DNA of 64,000 nucleotides, from contig JBCAMK010000003.1 of assembly GCA_038503065.1 (NCBI GenBank), forward strand, positions 372,001 through 436,000, in the 5' to 3' direction. The first letter of the stretch is position 1; the number at the start of each line of letters is the position of its first letter. The notes beneath the pieces were generated by a model. The model did not search any database. It had not been told where the DNA came from and worked only from the letters and a program-made list of their open reading frames with translations. Below are positions 1 through 10,575 of this stretch, one piece after another. This DNA is from Paragyromitra xinjiangensis (taxonomy: Eukaryota; Ascomycota; Pezizomycetes; Pezizales; Discinaceae). Position numbers and translations under genes: made by a program.

Positions 1-631
1 TTAGATATCGAGCGATCGTCAGGTGTCCGGGTCCGTTTGACTTAAGTCTTAGTTTGTTGGTCTACTAGGCATCAGGAATAATGGAAAGAAAAAGCGTTGT
101 TTCCCTCGACTTCCCCGTGAAATGAACATAGCCATAGGTAAAGTGATGACTAGTCACAGTTCATCACTCGAGAGTTAATTGTGACCCAAAGTGGGGGGAG
201 ACTTGGCAGAATACGTATGTAGGTTCACATGCCCCGCGGCAGTCGTACGGCAGTCAGATCCCCGGTTATCGTCCACTCAAGGCAGCAGTTTGGCCTCGTC
301 CCTTTCGACATCAGGAACATATCCAAACAGCAAAGAACAACATTCCGGCTCAATTAAGAAAACCGGAGCCTGCATGAGGAAGCGCTGGGACATGGCGACG
401 TGTTCAGCAAATCTCTAACCGGAAGCAGTCGAGAGAGCAAGGGTATCTGGACGAATGCAGGATTCCGAGTCCAGGGATCTCGGGTAGACAACCCTGACCC
501 TGACCCTAAGCCTTACCTTGACTCCCCAGAGCTTTGTGGCAAGCTGATCTGGTCCACTGACCCTCACGGGACCGCGCAGACAGAATCTCAACGCCATAAA
601 ACATTCCGTTCTTAGCCATCACGTTTCTGCC
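1..631. other. Intergenic region upstream of the hydrolase gene
   Basis: No gene can be supported here. The short open frames have no recognisable domain or convincing start context. A run of three CCCTGA/CCCTAA-like units near 488-508 is too short and irregular to be telomeric. The last 100 bases probably hold the 5' leader of the gene starting at 632. Confidence 0.5.
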
Positions 632-2069
632 ATGAAGAAGAAGACGATCCTGCTTTGTTTCATTCACGGTTTCAAGGTGCGCTTTAGCTAGTATTCCCTG
701 GTTTCTGGCCTTTTTTTATCTCTTTTCTTTCTTAGGCTAGGCTAATTGGGTCCAATAATTGTAGGGAGACGATGGCACGTTCGATGCTTTCCCGCAAGTA
801 AGCTTCTCTAGATCAACAACTTGACAAAATGAAACGAGACACAAGATACTAATGTTTTCCCAGGATCTCAAAGTCCTCGTCGGTAATGCTTTCCCACAGC
901 TCAATGTCAAAGTTGTCATTTACCCACGTTACGAGACCCGCGGCGATCTCGCCAGCAGCGTCGCGAACTTCCGAGAATGGTTCCTTCCCACTCCTGCTTT
1001 CCTGATCATCCTCACCGGTTCTAACAAAAATGCATGCAGGCTCCAAACGCGTGTAATAGACCTTGAAGTCGCCGCCGGCACCCCCTCCCCCATAATCGAA
1101 CCCTCTGTCCGGACCATCCTCGTAGCCCACTCTATGGGCGGCATCGTAGCTGCAGACGCACTACTCAACATCCTCGACGATGAATCCGTCACCCTCTCGA
1201 ACGGCCGTCGTCACAAGAAAGGAACCGGTTTCATGTTCCCATACATTCAAGGCATCCTCGCATTCGACACCCCATACCTTGGCCTCTCCCCCGCAATCTT
1301 TGCCTACGGCGCCGATACCCACCTACGAAGCGCCTCAACAGCCATCTCCCAGATCTCCACCCTCGCATCCGGACTACTAGCCTCCAAAGCCGCATCCGAA
1401 GGCAGCAACGTCGTACAGAAAAAACACGACGCAAAAGAAGCAACTAAACGCTCCAGCCCATCTTCATCCAAACGCCGTTCCTCCCGCTCCTCTTCCCGCA
1501 CCAAAGAACCCATCCCCCCACCTCCACCCGCTGTCCCGCCAGCCGGCCTATTCGGTGGCTGGGGCAAGGTTATAGCATATGCAGGCGCTGCTGGCATCCT
1601 CGCTGCAGGCGGCGCTGTGGCTTACTTTAAGCGTGATGAACTGAGCCAAGGTTACACGTGGGTGGCCTCCCATATGGAGTTCGTAGGCGCGCTTATGAAA
1701 AACGAGGAGCTACGTACACGGACGAAACGCGCGACGACCGTTCCGGGTGTGGGGTTTGCGGATTTCTATACTGCGCTTGGGGAGCGCGGGGCGGATAAAG
1801 GTGAACGTACGTTCGTTTTACTGCCGAGTCAGAATAGTGAGGAGTATAAGTTATTCCACCGCTGCGTGAATCCTAGAGTAAAGGATGAGGTTGAAGCACA
1901 TGTTAGTATGTTTAGCCCGAAGACGAATCCGTGGTATTATGAAATGAGTCAAGCTGCGAGGGACCAAATTGTGGAATGGACAAAGGGAAGTTGGAGTGAG
2001 GAGGGGGTGGGGAAGAGGAGGGTAAGTCCAGAGAGGTCACAGGGACCAGGAAGAGGGGAGAGGCTTTAG
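632..2069 (+). CDS. DUF676-type alpha/beta hydrolase (lipase-like)
   Basis: Four exons (632-676, 765-797, 864-979, 1040-2069) give 407 aa. The N-terminus has an oxyanion-type IHGFKGDDGTF motif, followed by a PRYETRGDL block and the nucleophile elbow AHSMGG, with the probable catalytic Ser at residue 96. These features fit the fungal DUF676/PGAP1-like serine hydrolases. After about residue 190 comes a Ser/Arg/Pro-rich linker, then a hydrophobic Gly/Ala-rich stretch (near VIAYAGAAGILAAGGAVAYF) that may be membrane-associated, and a C-terminal domain. I start at ATG 632 because it gives the conserved N-terminal HG motif. The third intron (980-1039) is 60 nt, has no stop, and carries a CTAAC branch site and CAG acceptor, so an unspliced transcript stays in frame with 20 extra residues. 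Removing it restores the family sequence REWLQTRVIDLE. The substrate is unknown. Confidence 0.85.
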
Positions 2070-2786
2070 TGATGGCATTTGGAGATGATGGTTCGGACTT
2101 TCTGCTGTATGTGACGTCTTTATGAGCGACCCGGATGTGATGGTGGTTAATGATAGAGATGTGAATTTTAATGACGCTCTTTACTGAGATTTCAATATAT
2201 ATTTCATATGTACACAGCCTCACGAACAATCTCTCCCAGTTCCCATCAGAAGGCGCCTAGGGACACAGTAGCTTTGAAACAACACCAAGGCCAATTTACC
2301 CCACCTTTCCTAGCAAGTACTTTACTCAAGTAGTACAACACGTGAGCCGGTTTAGGCACAACCAGATGGTTCTAGCTCTCAACACTTGCCGTGCCACCCA
2401 GAGACACCTTAAGCCCACAAAAACAAATTGAATATCCAGTGCCTAGCCAAACAGCTATGAACAGAACCATCCTGACAGCATCTTCCAGCTCATAGGCAGC
2501 TATCAACCTATAATAGTTATTTCGCAAAACAGTAGAACGTTAAAGAAATATTAATATCTTGTTTAATTAAACACTAGACAATTGATTTTAATCCCTTTTG
2601 TCTTACAGGAGAGAACAGCCAGCCATAGGATAAAGTACGAAGAGTACAATTCCAACTTTAGTCATACCTGTCAAAGCCAATACTTCCAGTAATCCTCCAC
2701 ACCAATATCATCATACTCTTTACCCCATCTTCTTTACTCTTGAAGACATATTTTTACTTATCTCCATTAATCACATCGCCGGTGAT
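2070..2786. other. Intergenic region between convergent genes
   Basis: No gene is visible. The stretch is moderately AT-rich and should hold the 3' untranslated regions of the hydrolase gene (+) and of the disordered-protein gene (-). No repeat or RNA gene was recognised. Confidence 0.4.
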
Positions 2787-3464
2787 TTAGATATATCCAT
2801 CTTGTTCCCGGCGACGACCCATTCTCCGAATATCCCTAAAAAAAGTCCTCACCCTCGAGTTACGTCCCTTAAAAAACCTCTGGGGTGCGGGTGTACTCGC
2901 AGGTTCAGGTGAATCTACGTCCAAAACCCCACCAGCAGTTGCACTTGTAGCCACATTCTTCGGCGGTAAACCTAAAGCCGACCTTCCCAGCCCACCGAAG
3001 CTCCTCGGAAGTGGTGGCCTAGTGCGGGTTCTATTGCTAGTCCCAGGTGTGCTCGCAAGTGCCCCAGACATGACAGGTGTAGTTGAAGCGTCACTTACGG
3101 GTGCACTAAAAAACAAAGGTGGAGTGGAGAGTGAAGGTGGAACGAAATATGACTCTGGACCAGTAGGTGGACGTAGAGCCATGAGTAAGGTTGATGGACC
3201 AATACCTCCATCAGCAGCTCCGTCAACATCTACTGGTGTGTTCATTGGCGTGTTCATGTTGAAACTATTCCCGACTGTATCAGGAGCACCATTAACAGGT
3301 GTAGGGGGAGTCGAAACCGCGGGGCTTTGAGGAAGTGGTGCTGTTTCCGAGGAAGTATCAGTATCACTGCTAGAGTGGGATCGAAGCCTGGAAGGCCCGC
3401 TAGCAGAAAGGTCCGGAGACCCATGAAAGCTGTCAGGACGATTCCCAGAATGAGTGTCCGTCAT
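2787..3464 (-). CDS. Ser/Thr/Pro-rich disordered protein, unknown function
   Basis: A single-exon frame of 225 aa. The protein is rich in Ser, Thr, Pro and Gly and has no predicted membrane segment or Cys pattern. It ends in a strongly basic tail (KGRNSRVRTFFRDIRRMGRR). The low-complexity body suggests intrinsic disorder; the basic tail could bind nucleic acid, bind membrane or act as a nuclear signal, but nothing in the sequence decides between these. The start at 3464 follows a T-rich leader. I do not recognise the family. It is kept as a gene for its length and its biased but consistent composition, and because the opposite strand holds no better frame. Confidence 0.55.
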   Translation of the reverse strand: MTDTHSGNRPDSFHGSPDLSASGPSRLRSHSSSDTDTSSETAPLPQSPAVSTPPTPVNGAPDTVGNSFNMNTPMNTPVDVDGAADGGIGPSTLLMALRPPTGPESYFVPPSLSTPPLFFSAPVSDASTTPVMSGALASTPGTSNRTRTRPPLPRSFGGLGRSALGLPPKNVATSATAGGVLDVDSPEPASTPAPQRFFKGRNSRVRTFFRDIRRMGRRREQDGYI

Positions 3465-5147
3465 TTTTCAGGTCGAATCTTGTTTTTTTTTAATTAAAGA
3501 CTTATCTTCTCTTTCTCTCAGCTTCTCCTTTCCCTCTTAATTCAATAGATAAAGGATGGGGTAGAGTACGTAGACCAGTGATGAAAACAGGAATCCTTTG
3601 ATTCTTGCTAGGATTAGGAAAGGAGCCAGAAGCCACAGTCCCTAAGTTCGAGTGGCTTATACGTGTACGTTTACTTATCTTAGGGGGAAGCTCGGTGAAT
3701 AAACAGCTATATAAGTATCAAAGATAGAAGGAGTATAGAGGAAAGCGAGTGTATTGATAAAGAATATTTTAGGGAGAAGAGGGTGATGGATAGAGTTGTT
3801 CGAGGGATCGGAGGTATTTATGTGTGCCCGGTTGTCACTTCTTTCCACAGATGATCACTCGTAGCGTCAATCTAGCTTCTAAAATGGCAAGACACTAGGC
3901 TTCTCTCATCTCCACCATGTTCACCCCCAGCATCTACATATACATTTATACAAGCGAAGGAGAAAAGCAGATTCTGGGGATTACCCCGCTGAACTTTGTT
4001 CATAGCACCCCAACCAAGAAAATTATGTAGGGGAGCCTCAAGACGCCACCAGTAACCTACATGTAATTACTTCTAAGTGATATATATCACGTGAACGAGG
4101 GGTGGGAAGTTAAAATAAAAACTAAACTGGCGGGGATCTGAACAGCAAAACCTAAGAAACCTCATCCGGACGTCTCCAGGGGCCAACAGGGAAAAGGGCG
4201 GGGCGTTAACCACTATACTACACCACTTTTTTCGTGTATTTGTTTCTTAGTTTACCGCCCTTTGAATAGGACGGGAGAAGTCTGGTGATCAACAACATGC
4301 AAGCAGAGAATCAGCGAGATTGGAGAACAAGCTTCCACACCACCCTTACCTCTCATTTATCCTAACCGAAAATCTCCTCGTACTTAACCCACTCTTCTTC
4401 CTTCCTCAGAACCCCAATACAGCAGAGTTAGGCTTGATTAAGCTGACCGAACACCTCACTCTCTTTGCCTTGGGGTATTTGATGCACCAGACCGAGCAAG
4501 AGCGGAGTGGGGGGAGTGGATAGGGGGTGCTGGAGGTTAGTCGGTTGCACTTAGCTCATCGACTGACTGGCTGATGGAATGATGGGATTTGAGATGGTTT
4601 CTTGTCATCTTGGTCTTAAGGAAATACTGGGAGATTGAGTGCATGATGGTCGTAGGTATCTTTCCTGCCCCTTTTTGTTCTTCGCAGCTTTTACGAAGTG
4701 TAAGCAGCATCATCTAGTGATTCATCATGGGCTCTTATCCCATCTTTGTTGCTAATGGTTAATTCATTATCTACCTGACATTGGGCGAGAGCATAGAGAC
4801 CTCTAGGAACCCCTAGCTAAAGAGTCCTGGGGTCGTCATCATTGACGTTAGTGGGTGATATATGGTGATGCGAAGATGGCACGATATTTTTATCTTTTCA
4901 CACTCGTTGATGTATTCCGCTCATCAATTTGCCCACTCACGCCCTCTATCAGTAGCGAACCTTAATCGAGAAACCTTGATAAATTTTGGCAGCAATCAAT
5001 CATTACCAATTATCTACTCACCCCATTCGGCGATTATAAAAGCAAAAACGCCTAATCTCAGCAAATCCGAGCAAACATCCAAAAAAAAAACTTAATGCCC
5101 ATAAAGCCCATAATCGACCGAAAAAGAAGCCTCCATGAAAGCACAGC
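3465..5147. other. Gene-poor stretch with a tRNA-like remnant
   Basis: Contains the tRNA-like sequence described separately and one TACATGTA palindrome at 4058-4065. A 67-codon frame at 4320-4523 has no recognisable feature and is not called. Pyrimidine-rich sequence near 5220-5320 is the antisense of the YTH1 RGG tail and belongs to that gene. Confidence 0.4.
4126..4231 (-). other. tRNA-like remnant (pol III A-box and B-box)
   Basis: On the minus strand, TAGTATAGTGG matches a tRNA D-arm/A-box and is followed by TTAACGCC; about 80 nt downstream TGTTCAGATCC resembles a T-arm/B-box. The flanking 7-mers AGTGGTG and CGCCAGT pair at 6 of 7 positions, like an acceptor stem. The T stem pairs poorly and I cannot place a clean anticodon stem, so this is probably a decayed or intron-bearing tRNA, or a tRNA-derived SINE head, rather than a working tRNA. 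A covariance-model scan would decide. Confidence 0.3.
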
Positions 5148-6042
5148 CTATCGATCTCTATCTCTCCTTCCTCTTCCGCCATAGTATCTCCTCCCACCAA
5201 ACCCACCTCTTCCACCGCCGAACCTATCACTCCCTCTATCCCCACCACCATCTCTCCCACCATCCCTTTCTCCACCCCTCCCACCATCCCTGTCACCACC
5301 ATCCTCCCTCTCCTCCCTCGGCTTCTTGACAGTAGGTGGCGCCAACCCTGTAGTCCATCTTGGATGCGCACCCTCTTTACAACCTTGCCTCCCATCTGGG
5401 CAGAAACCTGCAAGGTAGAATTTGCATATTGGTTTTCGGACATGCTTCTTTGAACATGTCGGGCCAAGGGGACAGAAGCCGTTTTCATAATGCGGACAGA
5501 GAGGGATCTTAGAATCAGGGTCAACGTGGAGGTAGAGACACTCTTCGCCGTTGCTGCAATAACCGTTACGGACAAAAAAGTTGCATTCCGGCATTTTACG
5601 CCTAAAGTAGCAAAGTTAGCTTAGGGACCTAGAACAGAAACCACGAATGAGACTAACAAGTTATACTCGTGCAAGAACTCGCAGGCTTCACCCTTTTTAC
5701 AAAGGGAACGGAGCCAATGCTTACACACCAAACTAAATCCTCACCCACATTAGCTTCTACCTTTCATCCAATTTCCATTCCGCTATAACCAACCACTCCC
5801 GTAACCCGATGGGAGACTCACTTATTAAAACTCGAGCTCACAGCATGTTTATCTGGACACGAATTCCCCATAGGGCAATGCCCTTGAACAAACAAAGGAC
5901 ATGTTCTCCGATTAGGGTCAAGGCCGAATCGGTACTCTTTCCGCAGAAAGTCGTTGAACGCGAACCGGCCAGCAAATTGTTGTTGCTGTGAGCGCGGGTT
6001 GAGAATTTTATCGGCAACGGTAGGGGCAGTGGTAGCCGCCAT
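5148..6042 (-). CDS. YTH1: mRNA 3'-end processing factor YTH1 (CPSF30), five CCCH zinc fingers
   Basis: Three exons (5822-6042, 5658-5732, 5148-5601) with introns of 89 and 56 nt give 249 aa. The five C3H1 fingers lie in order at about residues 48-66, 74-93, 100-121, 127-145 and 153-173, the arrangement of yeast Yth1 and metazoan CPSF30. In those proteins, fingers 2 and 3 recognise the AAUAAA poly(A) signal within the cleavage and polyadenylation factor. The linker [11 protein letters not shown] is typical. The first intron joins SSFN to NLVCKHW and the second restores NLRKM, both as expected for the family. The Met at 6042 is chosen for its GCCATGGCG context and family-like length; an in-frame upstream Met at 6087 exists. 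The fifth finger has C-x6-C-x4-H spacing instead of the usual C-x5-C-x3-H. The C-terminus is a Gly/Arg/Asp-rich RGG-like tail of about 60 residues. The protein acts in the nucleus. Confidence 0.95.
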
Positions 6043-9000
6043 GGCTGCAATAGCGCACAGAATAGCCGATACGAGCGTTGAATGCAAGCAGTCGGTGGAG
6101 AGTAGTTGTGATTCTTTATTGAGTGACGAAGATGGAATTCACGAGCTGTGGCGTTAACGGGAAGTCGCGTTGAGTTGAAGGTAGGGTAACAGGTTGTTTT
6201 CTCGGCCAAATATCATGCACGCAAAGACCCTAAGGGTGGCAGTACTCTAGAACACTCCATTTTCCTCTTAGGCTCCCAGCCAGATATCACGGTTGAGAAA
6301 TTTATGAAAGTCTCGTACTTAATCACAACGACTTTCTTACGCTAGCTCTGTTTAATATTTGTACGAAATCCTACTAAGACTTGGCATCCAACATAACGAA
6401 GCACGACTGCGTATGTCGCAGATGACGGACGCTATCCGTTGACTGATCTTCCCGTCAGAAAAGGCGAGGAAGGAGACTCTAGCCCGATTACCCATTAGTA
6501 ACTCGATACCCGCCCAATATTCAATGCCAAAGTCCAGTGCGCACCCCCCAGCAAAAGGGCGCAGAATCCACAATAAAATGACGTCTTATATTTTAACGTT
6601 TGTAAGTACGTTAGCTTGGGTCCGCAGACATACTGTAAAAACCATGCTGAATGCGTGGTTCTGTCTATCACAAATCCAATGATTCACGAGCGCGTGAGAA
6701 ACATACATATCTTAAAATTAGTAAGGCTTTGCCGCACGACAGATAAATATGTGTGTACGCGTAAGCCAGGATACATGTAGCAACCATTCATCACCCTGCA
6801 TGTGAAATGCTGTCATCTATGTCCCTGCGGAGAAAGATCCGGGCCGGGCCCCCGGTATATTATTAAACTCGGGGCCGTGAAATCTTGCCTAGGTTATTAC
6901 CAAATGATAGGTGCCATCTGTAATCACAAAACATTCCAAGTCCTCGATAACTCAAACCAATTGGCGACACTTTCCACACAAGCAACGAGGGGAAGACAAG
7001 CAACGAGGGGAAGTAAACTTATGTCTAATCATATTCTATATCCTAGAAACCATTGACAGTTCTGTTCCCTTTTGCCAACATACTTAAGGATATATCCATC
7101 CTAAGCATTCAGAACCGAGTGCCTTGATATCTTTACCGATAAATAATATGTCTCGATAAAGGATGACAAATAGCCGCGCTTATGCAAGAGGTAGAGATCA
7201 AGTTCCAATAGGGAATTGTCCTCATCAGGAAAATGTAATAACCTTAACACAAGTGTATTCTTCGTTTATTTTAGTATATAAATATGGTACCCGTTACCAA
7301 CGCTTGCGATTACACCCTTTATTGTGTGTTGGATATAAACCACACCAGCGGCTTCGAGGCAGCGGCTAATTTAGACGCCTCCTGTCAGTGTTAAATATCC
7401 CGAGAGGTTGTAGGGTATCATTATGAGGGGGGCCCCTGAAACAGCCCCCATAGATATGAGACGGCGCGAAGACAATTGTCTCTCAGTTTCAGTGCTAGGT
7501 ACATATAATTATAACTGTGAACACGAATATTTCAAGTAACCAGTGGCTTGTTCTACTTTTATTTATCCAGGTGGTCGGTGAAGTAAGTCAACAAACTCTA
7601 CGATAACTAAGGAAGTAGATGTAGCTTACATACTAGTATCAAGCTGAGTTTTAATCTGCGAGTAAATAAAGTACACCTATGAAATAGAATACCCGGTAGC
7701 CTTACCCCAGAAACGATGTTTACAAAAGACTTATAACCAACAGCCTAACTGTACCATGACCATTTATCAAGAACCGGCTGATTTAAAGGTGTGCTGGAAC
7801 CTTCGTCTCACAATCTACACAGGGCGACAGAAGACGATGATGGTCATATACTTTTCCTGATCATAACGACTGTAGCATAGCCCTGTATAAACTTTCCCAG
7901 CATATCAATTATTAACAGACAAAAGCCCTCTGCCAGCTGCTTTATCTTAGTCCTATCTGAAAACCCCTGTATTTTTGGCACGCACATTACTACTCCGAGA
8001 TAATACCTATTACTAAAATAGAAAAAAAAAGGAAAGTTACCGCAAAATAATCCATAGGTGATCACTCGACTATATGCGCATATGTAGAAGCGCACGCCGG
8101 TAATATTGCATCCCAATAGATCCCCCCCCGCCACCAACCGCTACATAGGAAGACTTAAAAGAACCACCGACACCCTCACAATCCATATAGTGAGATTCCT
8201 GCCCGCCTCCCAGTTTTTTCGAGCCTTTATCAAGCTTCGAGGTATCTTGTCCTTTCTAACAACGTAGGCCAAGAGAGAACTCTCTCGAATATCGGAGGAA
8301 ACACCCGCAACAGTTCATGTATATTAGAGACGTAGAGAGAACCCCGGAAAAATCCCCTAGTACCCCACACATAATATCGATCCACACATGCGGATGTGGC
8401 GTAGATAGTTGAAATAAGGTTTAAGCGTTCCGAATAACGTGTCGACGCCATTACAGCCCAAAACTAGTAAAGAAAATACACCAAGAAAGGCTTTTACCTT
8501 ATGTCATTCAGGCAGGTTTCAACCCCCAGAGAACAAACCGCTATCAGCTGGGGAACAACCCTCTTGGCTTCAGCTGAGGCTGAGTGACAAAGGCAAGGAT
8601 TCCATTCGAACACCCACCCAGACTCTCTATGTGACAGTTCGCTCAAACCAATTAACACGATAGATGATAATATGCAGCTGTTTCAAAATCTCGAGTCCTG
8701 GAACTTCTGTAGGACCAGATCAACGAACTGCAAGGCACATTTTTGAAGTAAGCACTAGCGGGAGCCTTCTGAGCTAATCGTTTTGCTACTTCCGAGTATC
8801 TCCCGTCAGCATAACTATCATGAGCTATTAGCCTAGGTTTAACAACAGCCAAAACTTAAAGTGACATTCTTAACGGAGCCGCACATCCTTCACTTTATAC
8901 CATGCTCGTCTAGATCTCCGCTAAAGCTGACACAAGACTTCAGCTGATAAAGAAGGTTCCAGTGAGCGAGAGCTTGTACTGACTGTAGATCAGGTACATG

Positions 9001-9447
9001 AGCTGATCAGCGGTCGTCAGGCGAGGGGCTGAAAGCCCTCCCATCACAAAGCAGAGATTGTTCTCACCATCCTCTACGAAATAATATCATCAAAGATGCC
9101 TTGGAGAAAGCCTACCGATGCTACAAGATAAAACAAAAAGTTACAGGTACTAGCGTCTGCTAGGACGCTCCGGTGTGAAAACATACGTACAAACTTGCGT
9201 ACTTCAAGCTCAGTATACTCATCCTTAAGAACACTAATTACCCGAGGAATGGAAATGGCAGATATTAGTCATCTCTAACCCCAATAGAGCGTATTCTAAG
9301 CTAGATTAGGTTTCTATTTCGTCCATCTACTAGGTTAAGGTTAGTAAATAACAAGCTTCCATGCATGACAAGGAAATTCCCCGGAGGTAGTCTGCTGGGG
9401 TCAGCTGGGGTCCACCTTAGCTCACTAACAGCGGTTAGTAGATATTG
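6043..9447. other. Gene-poor region
   Basis: No gene can be supported in 3.4 kb. Open frames are short, overlap on both strands and have no domain signal. The stretch holds one TACATGTA (6772-6779) and an exact 18-bp tandem duplication (6979-7014). It may be decayed mobile-element sequence, but I cannot identify which. Confidence 0.4.
6979..7014. repeat. 18-bp tandem duplication
   Basis: Two adjacent copies of CAAGCAACGAGGGGAAGA, differing only in the last base, lie head to tail with no spacer. No gene overlaps them. Confidence 0.7.
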
Positions 9448-9573
9448 CCTAGACAAAAGCTGGCACTTGGCACAGGCGACATTTGTTAGGACTGTAGAAT
9501 ACACGTCACAGTATAAAGTGGTCCTGACACAGAGGTCTGGCCAAACCACCCGATCGGGCAACGGCACTAAGGG
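9448..9573 (+). repeat. Dispersed repeat R, copy 1 (upstream of the pseudogene)
   Basis: Begins CCTAGACAAAAGCTGGCAC and runs to CGATCGGGCAAC. The same sequence is found inverted at 45156-45290, and a shorter copy in the same orientation lies at 10216-10282. Copies 1 and 2 bracket the decayed PD-(D/E)XK-like gene. Confidence 0.8.
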
Positions 9574-9587
9574 TTACCCGGCCACAG

Positions 9588-9603
9588 CACGGAGTATATA
9601 GGA
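9588..9603 (+). promoter_or_regulatory. Candidate TATA box of the pseudogene cassette
   Basis: CGGAGTATATAGGACC lies just upstream of the decayed gene. Its counterpart GGAGTATATAAGG lies upstream of the intact paralogue (46704-46716, opposite strand), together with a shared TTACCCGGC-CACAGCA-like block. Conservation of the block in both copies supports a promoter role. Confidence 0.45.
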
Positions 9604-9623
9604 CCCCTCCCTCCTACGGCGAA

Positions 9624-10118
9624 GGGTACCCTACGGAGGCAAATCCAGATTTCAATGAAGCCAATGTTAGTGACTTGGTGCTGTACATCATCGGTCCGAT
9701 AGTCACCGAGTTCATACTCAAGACGGGACGCAACGTACGCTTACGGAGGGAGAAAGAGATTGTATCCACAGACAATGAGCTAGGAGGCATAGAGGAATTC
9801 GTTGTGATGAACCGGATCTCCGTGGGGGAAGATAAGTTCGTCCTTATCATGGAAGCGAAGGGTACTACTGGAGAGGCGTTGAAACAGTGTTTGCTGTCAT
9901 TGAAAGATACAAGAGATAGTAATGGTGGAGGGGTTGTGTACGGCTTCATTACAACCGGAGAGTCCTAGCAAACGATCATCTACGATGGGAAGTTTCAGAT
10001 CAGTGAGAAGATGGATGTACTCTTTCATACGATGGATGAAGCCAAAGAGAGATGGATGAAGGACTACTCGGTTATGGTGGACTGCATGTACGCCGCGTTG
10101 AGCAATGGGGCATTGTGA
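9624..10118 (+). pseudogene. Decayed paralogue of the PD-(D/E)XK-like gene at 45798-46544
   Basis: The translation aligns along its whole length with residues 81-247 of the intact protein at 45798-46544, sharing blocks such as GYPTEA, REKEIVS, KFVLI-EAK, NGGG-VYGF and TTGES. The first 80 or so codons are missing. An in-frame TAG at 9966-9968 replaces the Trp codon at residue 197 of the intact copy, a G-to-A change of the kind made by repeat-induced point mutation. The putative catalytic Asp (VVVD in the intact copy) is Asn here (VVMN), while E-A-K is kept. The gene ends at TGA 10118. Shared 3' flank (ATTGAAGGT... and GCAGACTCGTGCTAG) continues to about 10195, as at 44349-44460 and 45720-45800. 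Confidence 0.85.
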
Positions 10119-10215
10119 AGAAAGATTGAAGGTAACTAATTTATTATCTGCAGGCAGACTCGTGCTAGTTAGCCTAGTGTAGTTTAGTAATAATACATGT
10201 AAACAACAAACGTTT

Positions 10216-10282
10216 GCCAAGAAAAGCTAGCACATGGTACATGGGACATTTGTTAAGACTGTAGAATACACGACACAGTATA
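10216..10282 (+). repeat. Dispersed repeat R, copy 2 (downstream of the pseudogene)
   Basis: A diverged partial copy of the repeat at 9448-9573. The best-kept core is GGGACATTTGTTAAGACTG followed by TAGAATACACGACACAGTATA. It lies in the same orientation as copy 1, so the decayed gene sits between direct repeats about 770 bp apart. Confidence 0.7.
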
Positions 10283-10575
10283 ATTGTACATTGAACTTTC
10301 TAAGATCATCGTAGTCAGCTAAACGTATACTATCCTACTAAAAAGCGAAGTGCACCGGTCCATACGCACTGCCAAAAAGTCTCTATCAATACTCGTACAC
10401 GGTCTGCCATCTCACATAGAACTGATACCACAGTATTGAGCAAAGCCTCTAGCCTGTTAATTAACTACAAGTATCTTCATTATTAGGCACATACGCATAT
10501 TGTACTTTGAAAATTTACTAAATTTCCACCCAAAAACCAACTCCATTCATACATTCTTCGAACCCCCACAACCTC

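Noticed and set aside
488..511. CCCTGA/CCCTAA-like run suggesting telomeric repeat
   Set aside because: Only three irregular units, not at a window end, and no longer array nearby.
849..1130. Antisense open frame of 93 codons over the hydrolase gene
   Set aside because: It mirrors the coding strand; the sense frame has a catalytic motif and spliced homology, while the antisense has none.
4320..4523. 67-codon frame as a possible small protein
   Set aside because: No conserved feature, no leader or intron signals, ordinary length for chance.
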